Origin: Corella eumyota
Lineage: Eukaryota; Chordata; Ascidiacea; Phlebobranchia; Corellidae
NCBI GenBank assembly: GCA_963082875.1
Contig: OY720101.1
Coordinates: 14,655,671 to 14,719,670, forward strand
Reading direction: 5' to 3'
Length of the DNA stretch: 64,000 nt
The notes under the pieces are model-generated. The model had not been told where the DNA came from. It did no database searches and saw nothing but the letters and a program-made list of their open reading frames with translations. Of this stretch, positions 9,474 through 21,300 are shown piece after piece (the stretch's first letter is position 1; each line of letters opens with the position of its first letter). The translations under genes and the position numbers were made by a program.

Positions 9474-9800
9474 GTAAGTAATAAAGTTTATTAAAATGAA
9501 TTGTTTTGTCTAATGCATAATATCAAAAAACAAAAGTTTTAAATTTGTACGAATAAATATTAGGCCTATTATAATTACAAACAAAAATTCTGGAGTATAT
9601 ATGATTTGCAAAACAAGCACACAAGTAAATAAAAGGCATGTACATTTCTATCACCACTGACGATTTGACAGCTACTCACCTAAACAATAAAAACATAAAT
9701 TTATTAAACAAGTCACTATGGGAAAAAGCATTGCACAAACTTTTTAGGTATTAAAACAGAAAACTGTTGACACATTATATAAAAGATGTTCATATATTAT

Positions 9801-10095
9801 TTTTTTATATCTTTATCCTAGATGTGGAAAGGTCGAATTCAAGATCTAAACATAGAGTAACATCAGTTAGCTCAAACGAGTCTTGAGACCTTGCCAGTTT
9901 AAGATGTTATTAATGATGATAAGGATAACCAAGCTGCTGAATAGGTATTGGCTCAGCAGGCGTTCATACTGTTTATAGTGCCTTACTCAAGGGCGCTACA
10001 ACATGATAGCTGTGAGGATTAAACCTACGACATCATGGTGGTGTGATCTTACCATACCCACGCTGCAAGTGATCTTACCATACCCACGCTGCCAG
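9801..10095 (-). mobile_element. tRNA-derived SINE, diverged
   Basis: Same family as 7188-7482. The TCCTAGATGTGG tail, the AACATAGAGTAACATCAGTTA block, the GGCTCAGCAGG block and the tRNA-like head are visible. A stretch of about 25 bases at the head end (GTGATCTTACCATACCCACG) is duplicated in tandem. Confidence 0.8.
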
Positions 10096-10413
10096 TTATT
10101 ATCAGAAATTATACATTAATTGGTTAAGATACTCCGTAATAAAAAATACCGTTACCATAAAGCTTATTTAAAAAAAACATTACAAAGTTTTTAAAACAAG
10201 TATTACAAAATAATAATTTTAAATTTATCCTAATATTATAAATTATAAGTGTTAAATGCCCTCTCTTCTAGTGCTAAGTGGCCATGCACTGAGGGTATTT
10301 AGCATAAGACTATTTGTACTGATTGAACTATTCTTGCTATATTAAAGTTGACCCGCTTTTAGTCGCACACATGAATGAACAATTTTATTTCGTTCACACA
10401 CAAACACATTCGT

Positions 10414-10800
10414 TCATTGACAGTTTCTACAAAATAAATCAGCTATAGTCAATAATGCTATAGAAAAATAAGCGATCACAATATAACTAATTGTTACCAC
10501 ATAATAAAAACATAATACAGAGAATATCGAAGTCAAAACACATCTTACCGACACGTTTAGCAAGCCACTTATACAATGGATACAAAGGTCAACTTGTGTA
10601 ATCGTGGTTAATTCAAGCAATCTGTAATTAGCAATTGTAAAGGTAAGGTAAAGAAAAAGGCTGTAATAGCAAAGCCCTATTAGGCACATTAACAATAAAA
10701 GGCATAAATACCTAATAAATGGCAGATATTGGCTCATGAAAATATACGGCACAGACGATAAAACTACCCAATAAGTTCCTGATAAAGGTAAAAGAGACAT
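10414..10800 (-). CDS. Unrecognised hydrophobic ORF, 128 aa (doubtful gene)
   Basis: Single open frame of 128 codons on the minus strand, divergent from RPA1 (starts 540 bases before the RPA1 ATG). The product would be very hydrophobic, with about four candidate membrane spans (for example LCLLLLMCLIGLCYYSLFL and IFSVLCFYYVVTISYIVIAY). I recognise no family. T-rich strands in AT-rich DNA readily give such hydrophobic frames by chance, and there is an acceptor-like TTTATCAG near the start, so it could also be an internal exon or noise. Confidence 0.25.
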   Translation of the reverse strand: MSLLPLSGTYWVVLSSVPYIFMSQYLPFIRYLCLLLLMCLIGLCYYSLFLYLTFTIANYRLLELTTITQVDLCIHCISGLLNVSVRCVLTSIFSVLCFYYVVTISYIVIAYFSIALLTIADLFCRNCQ

Positions 10801-11342
10801 TTAGTACAAAACATAAACACAGAATAACTTAATAATAAAGCAAAATGTAATTACCCGAAAATTCACAAGCCCGAATTATGGATCAAAAAACGTACGTATC
10901 AGTTCACTACTCCAAATAGTCTCACAGTAGGAAAGGTAGTAATTACATATAACCACTTTAAATAACTTTTAAATAGCCTATCAGTCTAGATTCATAACGA
11001 TAAAAATAATAGCCATGAAATTACGGTAAGTATTAAAAAACCTTTCAATCAAGTGAAACGCACGGCTGATTATGAAACCTCAGGGTTGCCAAATGTAACA
11101 AATATAAAACGCATATTTAACAATAAGAGTTTTTTAATAAAAGTTATTTAAAATTTTGACCGAGGACAAATAAAATACTTTAAAAACCTAGCATCTCCCA
11201 TATTGGACAATGTGGACCTGACAATGTTTTGATCCGGATTAAAATTGCGGGAAATTTCGCGCGAGCCTGAAATAAACTAAGAAAAGCAAAACAAAAACGT
11301 TTTTGTAATAATTTGCTATAATTTTTTGTTTAAACAGCAAAA

Positions 11343-14300
11343 ATGGCAGGAGAATTAACAGAAGGGGCGATCCAAGTAATTAGTTTTCCATTAAAATGAT
11401 TTAAAACAGAAAAAATTGTTAATTTTGCTAAAAACTAAATTTTTCTAAACTTTAAGCGAAAAGAAAAAAAATGTTCTAGATAATGTTGTAAAGTATTTTT
11501 ACGTTTTTAAATCTTTCAACAAGGTTTTATTTAACATCTAAACTGTTTTTTTAGTTACCAAACTGAAAAATGTAATGATAAAAACAAAACAAAATCTCAA
11601 TTTTATCTTAAATCAGTAAATTGACTTTTTAATTTTTAGTCATTAGTAAATGGGGAAAACCCCATGAACCCCATTCTTCAATGTCTGGGTACGAAGGGAA
11701 TGTCAACTGGGGGCTCGGATCGATTCCGAATAATGTTGTCGGACGGAGTTCATTCTTTTGGAAGTAAATCACTTCGTTGTTTTTTAATTCTGTTTTTTAT
11801 GTGACTGTAATTTTGATCTAGAATGCTAAAAAGGACAACTTCACAGTCTAAACATAAAGTTACATTTACTCGAAGTTATAAAACATGGAATTTGTGGGAA
11901 TCGAACCCTGAACCTTATGTAGTAAAACCTGATGTGAGTATTACCCAATCTGGAAAGAAAGGCAGCGTGCACGCACGAGATTTTTTTCATTAAAAAAATG
12001 CAAGCCTGGAATTAGCGTTTTGCACGCCTGGTCTTAAAAAAATGTGCACGCGCAGTACTGACGCCTAAAACACGCTAACATAAATCACATGTGCATGCCT
12101 AGACCGAAAATTTTAGTACGCGTGCACGCCCGGTCACACACTTTTTTACGCTTGCACGCACGAGATCTCGTCGAAAACTGCCCTACTTTTTAGACTGGAG
12201 TATTACTACTCCACAATTTCAGCTCTTGTTAGGTCTAAGTGAAATCAATAATCATTGAGTCGTTTTAAAATTGTTGTAAATTTTAACTTGAAGTAAAAAC
12301 AATTATGCAATTAATAGTCTTGCAATAAATGTATTCATGTATATATATATTTATAGCTTCCATGCTTGCATCTCAACTAAACCATCTTGTATCTGATGGA
12401 AAATTAGAACAAAATACGTTGATCAGGTTGAACAAATATCAATCTTCTGTTATCCAGGGGTCGAAGTAATTTTTGTTTTTTAGATGTTAAAAAATCCAAA
12501 AATACTTTTTATTTTATAAATGTTATATCTGTAGTCCAACCACATATATATATATAATAGAGCATAGTGGATGATATATTTGTGTCCATTTTATATATAA
12601 GGAAGCTTTGTAGACGATATGTATATATGTATGACCAATTTGAAGGCCTCACAAATATATAAAACTACTGTTTATGGTGCGCGGGTAAATAACTACAGGC
12701 AAATATAAGTTGTGACCATATCACAACAATGAAAACCCTGTCTATAGGACAGGCTATCGACTAATAAATATGTTTGGTTCTAATTCTGAAATTAGTTTAC
12801 TGAATATCTTGAATTAATTTAAAATTTGTTTCTTAAAAAAAAATTTTAGACGAATTGTGATTTGCTTGGATGTTGATATCGTGAAATCCTCTGCAGAGGT
12901 TGGAGGAAGAATCGGAGATCCAATTCCGTTAAATCAATCTAAAGGTAACAACTTTTATTTGCAAAATCAGACTGTTTTTTTGTGTGTAAAACTTGCATGA
13001 ATATTCTAGTTTTTATACCAAAGTTTCTGTAAAATCTTTAAAATCAGAGTAAAAATTCATATTAATATTTAAGTGTACTAGTACTAAAAGTATTTATTGC
13101 TTTTACATTAAGTGTTATAGCCTATTGATTTTTTTAAAGTGCCATTAAAAATGCACCAATTTATTATCTTTGTTAAGTTTTAAAACACATCTAAAATTAA
13201 AAATAATAATTCTGTCCCAAGGTCATCCATAAAAAAATTTAAAACTTTAAAATAAAGAAAAACGTTATTTTTAAAGGTGCAACTCAACCAAAACCAATCC
13301 TCAACGAGAACAAGAAACCTGCATTCAATTTAAACAACCCACCCCCAACCTCTATATACAGCCCAAAACCGACCATGAAACGACCTTTTGGGGGCAAAGA
13401 TGATGCCCCAACTACCCCAGGGGGGACACAAACAAGGGTCATGCCTATTGCAAGTCTTACCCCTTATCAGAACAAGTAAAATGGATAATTACTAACTTTG
13501 TAAAATATTTTATATTTCTCTATAAACAATACTTTTTTTGTATATATCTTTATCCTCGATGTGGAAAAGTCGAATGCGCGACTTAAACATAGAGTAACAA
13601 CATTTACCCCGACCGAGTCTCGAGTTGAATTTGGCAGTTTGGAATATTATAGATTATAATTGCTCAATAATTAGGCTGCTGATTAAGTGTTGACTTATAT
13701 TGTTTATAGCGCCTTACAGCATGAGAGCAGTGGGGATTAAAACCAAAATCTCATGTGGTGTAGCAAGTGTTCTTACAACTACACCACGCTGCCACTACTT
13801 TAACTAATTTTAGCAGAAACTTGGTTTAGTTCTAAACTTTGCAGCACAGATTTAGAATCAGTAATATGCTAATCATTAGTAATCGATTATAAATAACTCA
13901 AGGTTGGGTCGGTTCAATAAAACTTAGTCTATTGTTAGTGTGTAAGAAATATATATATATACATTAAATTATAAAATGTTAAAACTTACTAACTGTTTTT
14001 TTTTTTTCTAGATGGTCAATAAAAGCTCGGATTACCCAAAAAGGTGCAATGAAGGAGTGGAAGAATGCCAGAGGAGAAGGGAAGTTGTTTAACTTCACAG
14101 CACTGGATGAAAGTGGGGATATTAGAATAACTTGTTTCAAGGAGGAAGCCGATAAATATTTTGAGCTGTGTGAAGTTGGGAAAGTAAGTTATTTGGAATA
14201 TCATAGAATATAATTGCCCGATAAATAAGCTGCTGAATAAGTGTTGGCTCAGCAGGAGTTCATACTGTTTATAGCACATTTTTCAATGGCGCTACAGCAT

Positions 14301-17300
14301 GAGAGCAGTGGGGATTAAACCAAGAACCTCACGTAGCAAGTGTTCTGATCACAACAAGAGCGCTATAGCATGAGAGCAGTGGGAATCAAACCAAGAACCT
14401 TATGTAGTGTAGCAACTAGCAAGTGTTCTGATCACTACAAACAATGCTACAGTATGAGAGCAATAGAGATCAAACCCAGGACCTTATGTAGTAAAGCCAA
14501 ATGTTCTAACTACTACACCACACTGCCAGTTTTTATTAGATGTTTAATATTGTTATTTATTTATTGTTTCTTTCCAGGTTTTCTATATTGCAAATGGTAC
14601 ACTTAAACCAGCCAATCAGCAATACAATACCACGTCACATGACTACGAAATGACCTTCAGGAGAGATTCAACGATGACCTTGTGTGAAGCGAGTGAAAGT
14701 AAAATGGTGCCAACAATGCAATATAATTTCAAACCTATCGCCAACTTGGAACAATGTGTTAATAACCTTGTTGGTAAGCTGATTTTATTGGGTTTAAAAA
14801 TACAATTTTTAAAATCACTTTTTGATTTAAAATTTTAGGTTTGCATGTACTGATTTTTATTTTTTTTTTATTCTTGACGTGGGAAGGTCGATTTGCGATC
14901 TAAACATAGAGTAACATAAGTTACCCCGACCCAGTCTTGAGTTGCCTGTGGCAGTTTGTGATATTATAGATTATAATTTCCCAGTAATTACACTGCTGAT
15001 TAAGTATTGACTCAGCAGGAGTTTATACCAACATAACTACTAATATTCACCTTTTTTATGTTTAAGATGTGATTGGTGTAGTAAAATCCACTGATGATCT
15101 GAGCACAATAATGATTAAGAGTCAAAACAGGGAAGCCAAGTTGAGGAAATTTACAATTGTTGATTCCAGTGCTGCAGAAGTTACTGTAACATTATGGGGG
15201 GCAGAGGTAAAAGAGTGATTTGTTCAAAAATAGGGAATTATTTATGTATAATAAAGCTTGGTGGACTATATGTGTATGTTTAATTTATAGGCCTACAAGA
15301 TAAATAAAACTGCTGTTTTTAGTGCAAGGGTAAATTATCACAGGCAAATATTAGTTGAGAGTTGCAACCATATTACTACAATTAAAATGTCAAGAATAGG
15401 GTTGGCTATAGAATTTTTATAGTTATATACATTGCCACTAAAGGTACTTAATTATAATTCTTACCTTTACAGGCTGAAAAGTTTGATGGAGGTGGGAACC
15501 CGATTGTCGCAATAAAAGCAGCAAAAGTTTCGGATTTTAACGGATGTTCTCTTTCTACGATGAGTTCAACTATGATCTCCATGAGCCCTGATATTCCAGA
15601 AGCTTACAAACTTAAACAATGGTTAGTTAGTAGTGTAAACAATTAGTTTTAATTGTTATTTTATGTAAGGCTGGCTCATCAAATTATAAATAAATTTTTG
15701 CTAACTTTATATACCTATTGGCATTTTATTTTTATGATTGACTACACAGCATAATTGTATAAGAAATTTTGTTGCTTTGACCCTGTCTCTAGTTGCTTTT
15801 GTCAATTAACATCAGAAACCTATATGAAATCTATAAATTTCAAAACTTTTTTTTCAGGTATGAAACTGGGGGAAGCACCCAAGCTGCTCATTCTCTAACA
15901 ACCAGCAGTGGGGGTGGGGGAGCTAGTAAGTTTGTTGTTTCTTTTTTGCAAAATGTTTATTTTTAAATAGGTTTTATACTGTATGTGTACTGTTGGTAAC
16001 TAATTTGAAGTTTATATGTGTAATTTTTAAAAAGTGGGACATTTAAAAGTTTTTTAAATCATTTTGCAACGAATTTTTTTTTTTTTTAAATCATTTTGCA
16101 ACTTTTAAAAAAAAAAAATAAAAAAATTGAGTTTTTTAAATCATTTTGCAACTTTTAAAATTGATGTAATGTCATTTATTGTACACAAATGACTGTGGCT
16201 GGTAACAATTCAACTTTTAAAAAAAGAGTCATGTTAGCATAAAGTCGGAGTCTTTTTAAATTACATTGTTATACTGATTGTTGTATAATTTTTATTTTTA
16301 TTTATTCTCAATTTTCAAGGTGGTGCAAATTGGAAAACTCTTGCTGATATAAAGAATGAAAACTTGGGACATGGAGACAAACCTGATTATATTACATCCA
16401 AGGTTACTGTGCTTTATTGCAAGAAGGAAAATGTTTTGTACCAGGTCTGGTTTTGTGTTTAGTTATTGTATTATATATAAGCAGTGATTTACTGGTTGAC
16501 TGAAACACTTGGCTTCACTACATGAGGTTCCGGGTTCAATCCCCACTGCTCTCGTGCTGTAGTGCTCTTAAAGAAGGTGATATAAATGGTATAAACTCCT
16601 GCTGAGCCAGCACTTAATCAGCAGCATAATTATCAAGCAATTATAATCTATATAATAACCCAAACTGCCACAGGCAACTCGAGACTGGGTCAGGGTAACA
16701 AATGTTACTCTATGTTTAAGTCGTGATGCTGACTTTTCCACATCTAGAATAATTCGATACAAAATCTGTTACAAGATTCGTAAATAATTGAAATTAGATT
16801 ATTTTTAAATTTTTTTAGGCTTGTTCGACCGAAGGTTGTAATAAGAAAGTAACAGAAGAAGGAGGGAACCAATACAGATGCGAAAAATGTGATCTGGTTA
16901 GCCCTAACTTTAAGTATAGGATGATGCTTAATGTAAGTGTGTCAAATTTAAAAAAAAAAAATTTTTAACTTTTTTTTATTTACAAAATAAATAAAATTTT
17001 ATTAAATTAAAAAAAAAATTTTTTAATTTTTTTATAAATTTTTTTTTTTTTAAATTTTTTTTTTAATTTTTTTAAAAAAATTTTTTTTAAAGATGAATGT
17101 AGCTGATGAGTATGATAGTACTTGGGTAACTTGCTTTCAAGACCAGGGTGAGATAATGCTTGGTATTACATCACAAGAGCTTGGTGATCTTAAACAGAAT
17201 GATGAAAACGCTTTTGAGCAAGTTTTAAAGAAAGTCAATTTCCAATCTTATTATATGAAGATGCGAATCAAAGCTGACAGATTCAATGTAAATTTTAAAG

Positions 17301-17590
17301 TTTTTTTGGAGTTATTTTTTGCTGTCGTATTTATCCTAATATCTTTAAATTCAACTTTCTTTTTTTTGTTACTTATTTAAAGGAAATAAAATTTTTAATT
17401 TTGTTTTTAATATTTCAAGAATCTTTTCAATTCCAAAAGTTGCCTACATTTAATTTAAGTAATTTATAATTTTTTGTATATTAAGGACGAAGAACGAATC
17501 CGGGCAACAGTTGTAAATATTTCCCCGATCTCGAATGTTGATTATATTCGAAAGTTGACCGATGATTTGGAGAAACTGCGATCACAATAA
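11343..17590 (+). CDS. RPA1: Replication protein A 70 kDa DNA-binding subunit
   Basis: Large subunit of the RPA heterotrimer, which coats single-stranded DNA in replication, repair and checkpoint signalling. Fourteen exons: 11343-11375, 11640-11763, 12357-12465, 12850-12944, 13277-13475, 14012-14183, 14578-14773, 15067-15206, 15473-15621, 15858-15925, 16320-16444, 16819-16932, 17093-17287, 17486-17590. All junctions are in frame and give about 607 residues (human 616). The N-terminal OB fold ([11 protein letters not shown]..) is followed by a Pro-rich linker, the core DNA-binding domains starting at [13 protein letters not shown], and a C-terminal domain with a C4 zinc motif ([17 protein letters not shown]). 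The small change [11 protein letters not shown] matches family DBD-A. A poly(A) signal AATAAA lies at 17598. An acceptor-like TTTAAACAG ends six bases before the ATG. Confidence 0.96.
11815..11945 (-). mobile_element. Strongly diverged SINE fragment
   Basis: TAACATAAAGTTACATTTACTC-like and GGGAATCGAACCCTGAACCTT-like blocks are in the order expected for the minus-oriented SINE, with the middle of the body missing. In RPA1 intron 2. Confidence 0.5.
11950..12190. repeat. Imperfect GC-rich minisatellite in RPA1 intron 2
   Basis: Repeated GTGCACGC(A/C)(C/T) segments (GCACGCACGAG, GCACGCCTGG, GTGCACGCGC, GTGCACGCCCGG, TTGCACGCACGAG) at intervals of about 40-55 bases. The flanks GCACGCACGAGAT occur at both ends. 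It stands out from the AT-rich intron by composition. Confidence 0.65.
12546..12765 (+). repeat. Dispersed repeat 'GGCCTAC' family, RPA1 intron 3
   Basis: Contains an ATATATAATAGAGCATAGTG start, a partly duplicated front (a second AAGCTTTGTAGACGATATG), a GAAGGCCTCACAAATA block, GGGTAAATAACTACAGGCAA and a GTGACCATATCACAACAATG end. Same order as the copies at 5803 and 15240. Confidence 0.65.
13530..13794 (-). mobile_element. tRNA-derived SINE, near full length, RPA1 intron 5
   Basis: TCCTCGATGTGGAAAAGTCG tail, AACATAGAGTAACAACATTT, GTCTCGAGTTG, and head GTGGTGTAGCAAG..CACGCTGCC are all present. A short body segment next to the head is lost. Confidence 0.85.
14194..14528 (-). mobile_element. 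SINE with a triplicated tRNA-like head, RPA1 intron 6
   Basis: After a truncated body (AATATAATTGCCCGATAAAT.. GGCTCAGCAGGAGTTCATAC) three tandem copies of the tRNA-like part follow. Each has GCTA(C/T)AG(C/T)ATGAGAGCA, a GGGATTAAACCAAGAACCT-like B-box stretch, and AGTGTTCTGATCAC or its equivalent, before the final CACCACACTGCCAG. The body is truncated relative to other copies. Confidence 0.8.
14862..15032 (-). mobile_element. SINE, head-truncated, RPA1 intron 7
   Basis: Tail (TTCTTGACGTGGGAAGGTCG) and body (AACATAGAGTAACATAAGTT, GACCCAGTCTTGAGTTGCC, GACTCAGCAGGAGTTTATAC) only. The tRNA-like part is absent. Confidence 0.8.
15240..15408 (+). repeat. Dispersed repeat 'GGCCTAC' family, RPA1 intron 8
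   Basis: Best preserved plus-strand copy: TATAATAAAGCTTGGTGGAC, TTTATAGGCCTACAAGATAA, GCAAGGGTAAATTATCACAG, GTTGCAACCATATTACTACA. Confidence 0.7.
16488..16757 (+). mobile_element. tRNA-derived SINE, plus orientation, RPA1 intron 11
   Basis: Head with GGGTTCAATCCCCACTGCTC, body with CTGCTGAGCCAGCACTTAAT and GGCAACTCGAGACTGGGTCA, and tail near CCACATCTAGAATAA. The minus-strand open frame here is a by-product of the SINE. Confidence 0.85.
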
Positions 17591-17676
17591 TTTTGTAAAT
17601 AAAAACTTTTTGTTTGTTGCATCACAAGTAGACTGAAACAAAAGAAAATTCTTTTTAAAAAAAAATATTTTTTCAT

Positions 17677-17841
17677 TACGTCATCATCTTTTCATGTGAC
17701 GTCATAAGTTATTTTAAAGTTGGCGTTTTTTGTTCGGTAAGGTCACATTTTGTTTATACGATTACGTCACTCCAATGATAACGTCACGAAGATGGCAGCT
17801 ACATTTTTAATGACGTCATTTATTCTCCAAGAATGACGTCA
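17677..17841. promoter_or_regulatory. Cluster of six CRE/ATF-like sites
   Basis: TTACGTCA (17677), TGACGTCA (17697), TTACGTCA (17762), TAACGTCA (17779), TGACGTCA (17811) and TGACGTCA (17834) fall within 165 bases. Three are perfect 8-bp palindromes. They sit between the 3' ends of RPA1 and the metalloproteinase, not at a promoter of either. A distal enhancer is possible. Confidence 0.5.
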
Positions 17842-18302
17842 CGTTCATTATGTTTATGTTATTTGCTGCCAATTTTGTTCAAAAATCAAGATTTTTCCTT
17901 TTTTCCACGCTTCGAAAAATACAAAAAAATAAACAAACGATAATTTTTATTTTAAAATACGCCAGCGTTCTTAAAATAGGAAGTCGTTAAAAATAACAAA
18001 ACAGTGGAAACTAGAAGTGCTTAAATAAAATACAAAAGAAACAATATAGAAAATAAAACAATTAAGAAATCGTTAAAAGAATGATAAATACAAAAAAAAT
18101 CCATAAAAAACCTTTACAAAAAATACAATATAGAGAATAACACAATAAAAAAATCGTTAAAATTATGATAAATACAAAAGAAACCATATATATAGTAAAA
18201 CTTATTCCAAAAATACGATAAAGAAATCGTTAAAAAAATGATAAATACAAAAGAATTAATATAAAGTAAAACACTGCGTAAAATCTTGATGCAATATTAC
18301 AT
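17842..18302. other. 3' flank of the metalloproteinase, A-rich short-period repetition
   Basis: Contains several imperfect repeats of AAATCGTTAAAA..ATGATAAATACAAAAGAA at about 60-base spacing (about 18067-18260). No gene seen. Confidence 0.55.
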
Positions 18303-21300
18303 TTAAAGAATATAGGCAGATGAGAACATAAGAAACGTTGTTAAAACTGTCACTAATAGTGCGTTAATGTCCCTTCTGCTTGCTCCATTTCCAGAGCCTT
18401 CTTCAGCAGTTTTGTCCTCTGGAGCTGTATTAGCTTGGCCGTTGTTTAAAACCAATGTGTTGTCCTTACAGCCTAACCACCATTCATCCGTTCGTCTTGG
18501 ATAAGGGTATTTAATTGATTGGGCGACCTTTAAGTTTTCATCATCAAATCTAAAAAATAAATTTAATTTATTATTTTGGGAAAATACCTGAATAAAAAAC
18601 GTAATACCGACAATGGGACAGTCTCTAGTAATCGCCTTCTACCTTAATATTCTTTTTATAAAGTTTATTTAATTTTCGAAAAAGTTTGGTAACACATCTT
18701 TCCAAAATTTTTGGTTTGGGGGACATGCTGTTTCGGTAAAATGATTTTAGTAAGCCTACCTGTAATACAATCCATGTTTAAAGAAATAAGTTGCCCCATG
18801 CCATTGTAAAGAAGCATCAATATCTGCAGGTAGGTTCTTCCATACTGCTACGTCTCTCGGATAACCTATGTCAGCAGCTTGAATACTGGGATTGTATCGC
18901 CAATAATTATCGCCTATGAAGTAAATTATAGTTAGTTTATAACACATGTTACTACAAATATTTTGCTAAAGTTATATTTACATGTACGGCAGCGTTTAGT
19001 GGCTAGAACACTTGGCTTTACTACATAAGGCCCTGGGTTTAATCCCACTCTTTTAAGAAAGGCGTTAACAGCATAAACTTCTGCTAAGTCAAGACTTAAC
19101 CAGCAGTTTAAATATCGGGCATTTTATTCTATAATATTTAAAACTGCTACAGGAAACTTGAGACTAGGTCAAAGTAACTGATGTAACTCTATGTTTAGGT
19201 CGTGAAGTCAGAATAAAAAATTTAATGTAGGCGTAAAATGTTCTAATTAAAGTATTCGAAATACCTTTCATGAAATAAATCTTTCCGTTTCCACTCCATT
19301 GAAATGCTGCGTTGATATCGTTTGGAATTCCGTCATAAACTGAAGAAATTGAAGTGGGGTAGCCATACTGTAAACGATCACCTTTAAATCTATAGACTTT
19401 TGAACCCTGTGGATTAAATACATGTGTTATAAATTCATCCAAACCAAGTTATGTTGTAATACATATATAAAAATGTGTCTTATTTTGTGAAATATTACCT
19501 GAAAAAAATCGGTATGGTGCTCAAATGTCAATGCAGCGTCAATTTTCCCCTCGATTCCCCAAACTGACTGAATATTTTGAGGATAACCTTCGTCTTTGCC
19601 GTTATCATTTAGCCGCCAAAATTGCCCGCCTAAAAATGCATACGTGCTACCGTTGTTAAGTCTTGTCATTGCGTCAAATCTGTAAATAAAAGGCAAGTTG
19701 TTACATCACATTAACGTATTAATAGAATTTGTTTTCCTATTTTATGTGTTCAAGTTGTGTGAGTAAATATTACCAGCTAATAGTCAATAAGTGTACATGT
19801 TAGCGTAGGCTATTACAAAATTAGTTTTGTATAAGGAGAAAGAAAAATTTTGTTTTTAATATTTGCGCTTGACTCGAGGGCAAATATATATATATATAAA
19901 CAGTTACGCGAATATGATGTAATTTGGCAGACTTTTTGACTCCAACACTACTCAGTAATAAGTTGTCTTTGCTATTTTTTTAAACTCTCTCAAAAAATTA
20001 AGGTTGTTGCCAGTTTGTTAAGTGTCAATGTTTTTTTTAGTAACTTGCTTAAATTAACCACAAATTTTGTTACTAACCTTCCGTTGCAAGCACCGACAGG
20101 TGGTGATCGAGTTGTTGTTGTTCTGCGTGGTTTAGTGGTTGTTGTAACCTTTGTTGTCGTAGTTGGGGGCTTAGGGGTATTCCCCCCACCTGGTAATACT
20201 TCATTATTATCCCCATACAAATGTTGAATCGCTGAAAAAATATATTTTTAAAATAAAAATTAAAATAACTTGGCTGGTTTTTAGGAATTACTGAGTTTTT
20301 TTAAGGGCAACTAGCAAGCTATGTTACCCTCAAGTAAGACGCCCTTGAGTATGACCCATAAACTTGTGTTTTTTTACAACCCGAAAATAATTGGAAAGCT
20401 AATGAACCGACAATTACCAAAACCAAAAAATTTTTAAACTTAAACATTCCTGAGATTGGTTAACAAAGATGCCAGAAGGTCTAGTCAGCATTCTTATTAT
20501 ATACTAAAAACTGTAGGTATTTTTTTGTTTCCAGTAAAACAGGCACTGTGTACTAATATGGTCACATTATGAGTAGGGAGATTTTGATGACGTTGTTTAA
20601 ATGGGTTTACATAGCGTCTAATTATATTTATAACAAAGGGTATTTTTCCTATTAACGTTGTGCCTTAATTAAGAACTACAAATATAAATCGGCATCTTAT
20701 GTTTCTATTGCATGGCTTCTTATGGCCCTGCTTTATTTTTAATTAAATATCTTTGCAGGTTAAGTGATTTTTGGTTGTTGAAAATTTTTAATTGAAATAG
20801 TAAAAGAAATTAAGCAGCAATTTGAAATGTAGAAGGTGTGGTGTTATTTGTCTTAGGGTAGACAACAAAAACTGACTTTTTTAAGTTGTTGGCCCTTATT
20901 TGGGGAATATGAATCTTGCACTTATAATAATTAACCCTTTTTCCCATCCCTCAATATATAAAACTTACAAATATTAATTGTGTTATAACCTTACCTTGAA
21001 TATCATCATATTCCAATCCTTTGGATTTTGAGTTGTAAAAAGGAGCCATTAATGCACGGTTAGCATCACTATGAGACAAACCCAAGCTATGCCCGAACTC
21101 GTGGCCTGCTACGATCCTTAAGTCAACTGTAACAAATAATGTTTACAAGTTTAGACACTAAATTTACATAATGCCTAACTTGGAAATTTTTAACATATTC
21201 CGTTTCGTAACAAGCTTTAAACTTTGTTTTTATTGGATTATGGGCAATTACTGAGTTTTAATTAGATTATAAGCAATTTGTGTACACTGCATTAGGCCAA

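Noticed and set aside
16568-16762. 64-codon minus-strand frame in RPA1 intron 11
   Set aside because: It lies within a SINE.
20015-20227. 70-codon plus-strand frame
   Set aside because: Shadow of the Thr-rich hinge exon of the metalloproteinase on the other strand.
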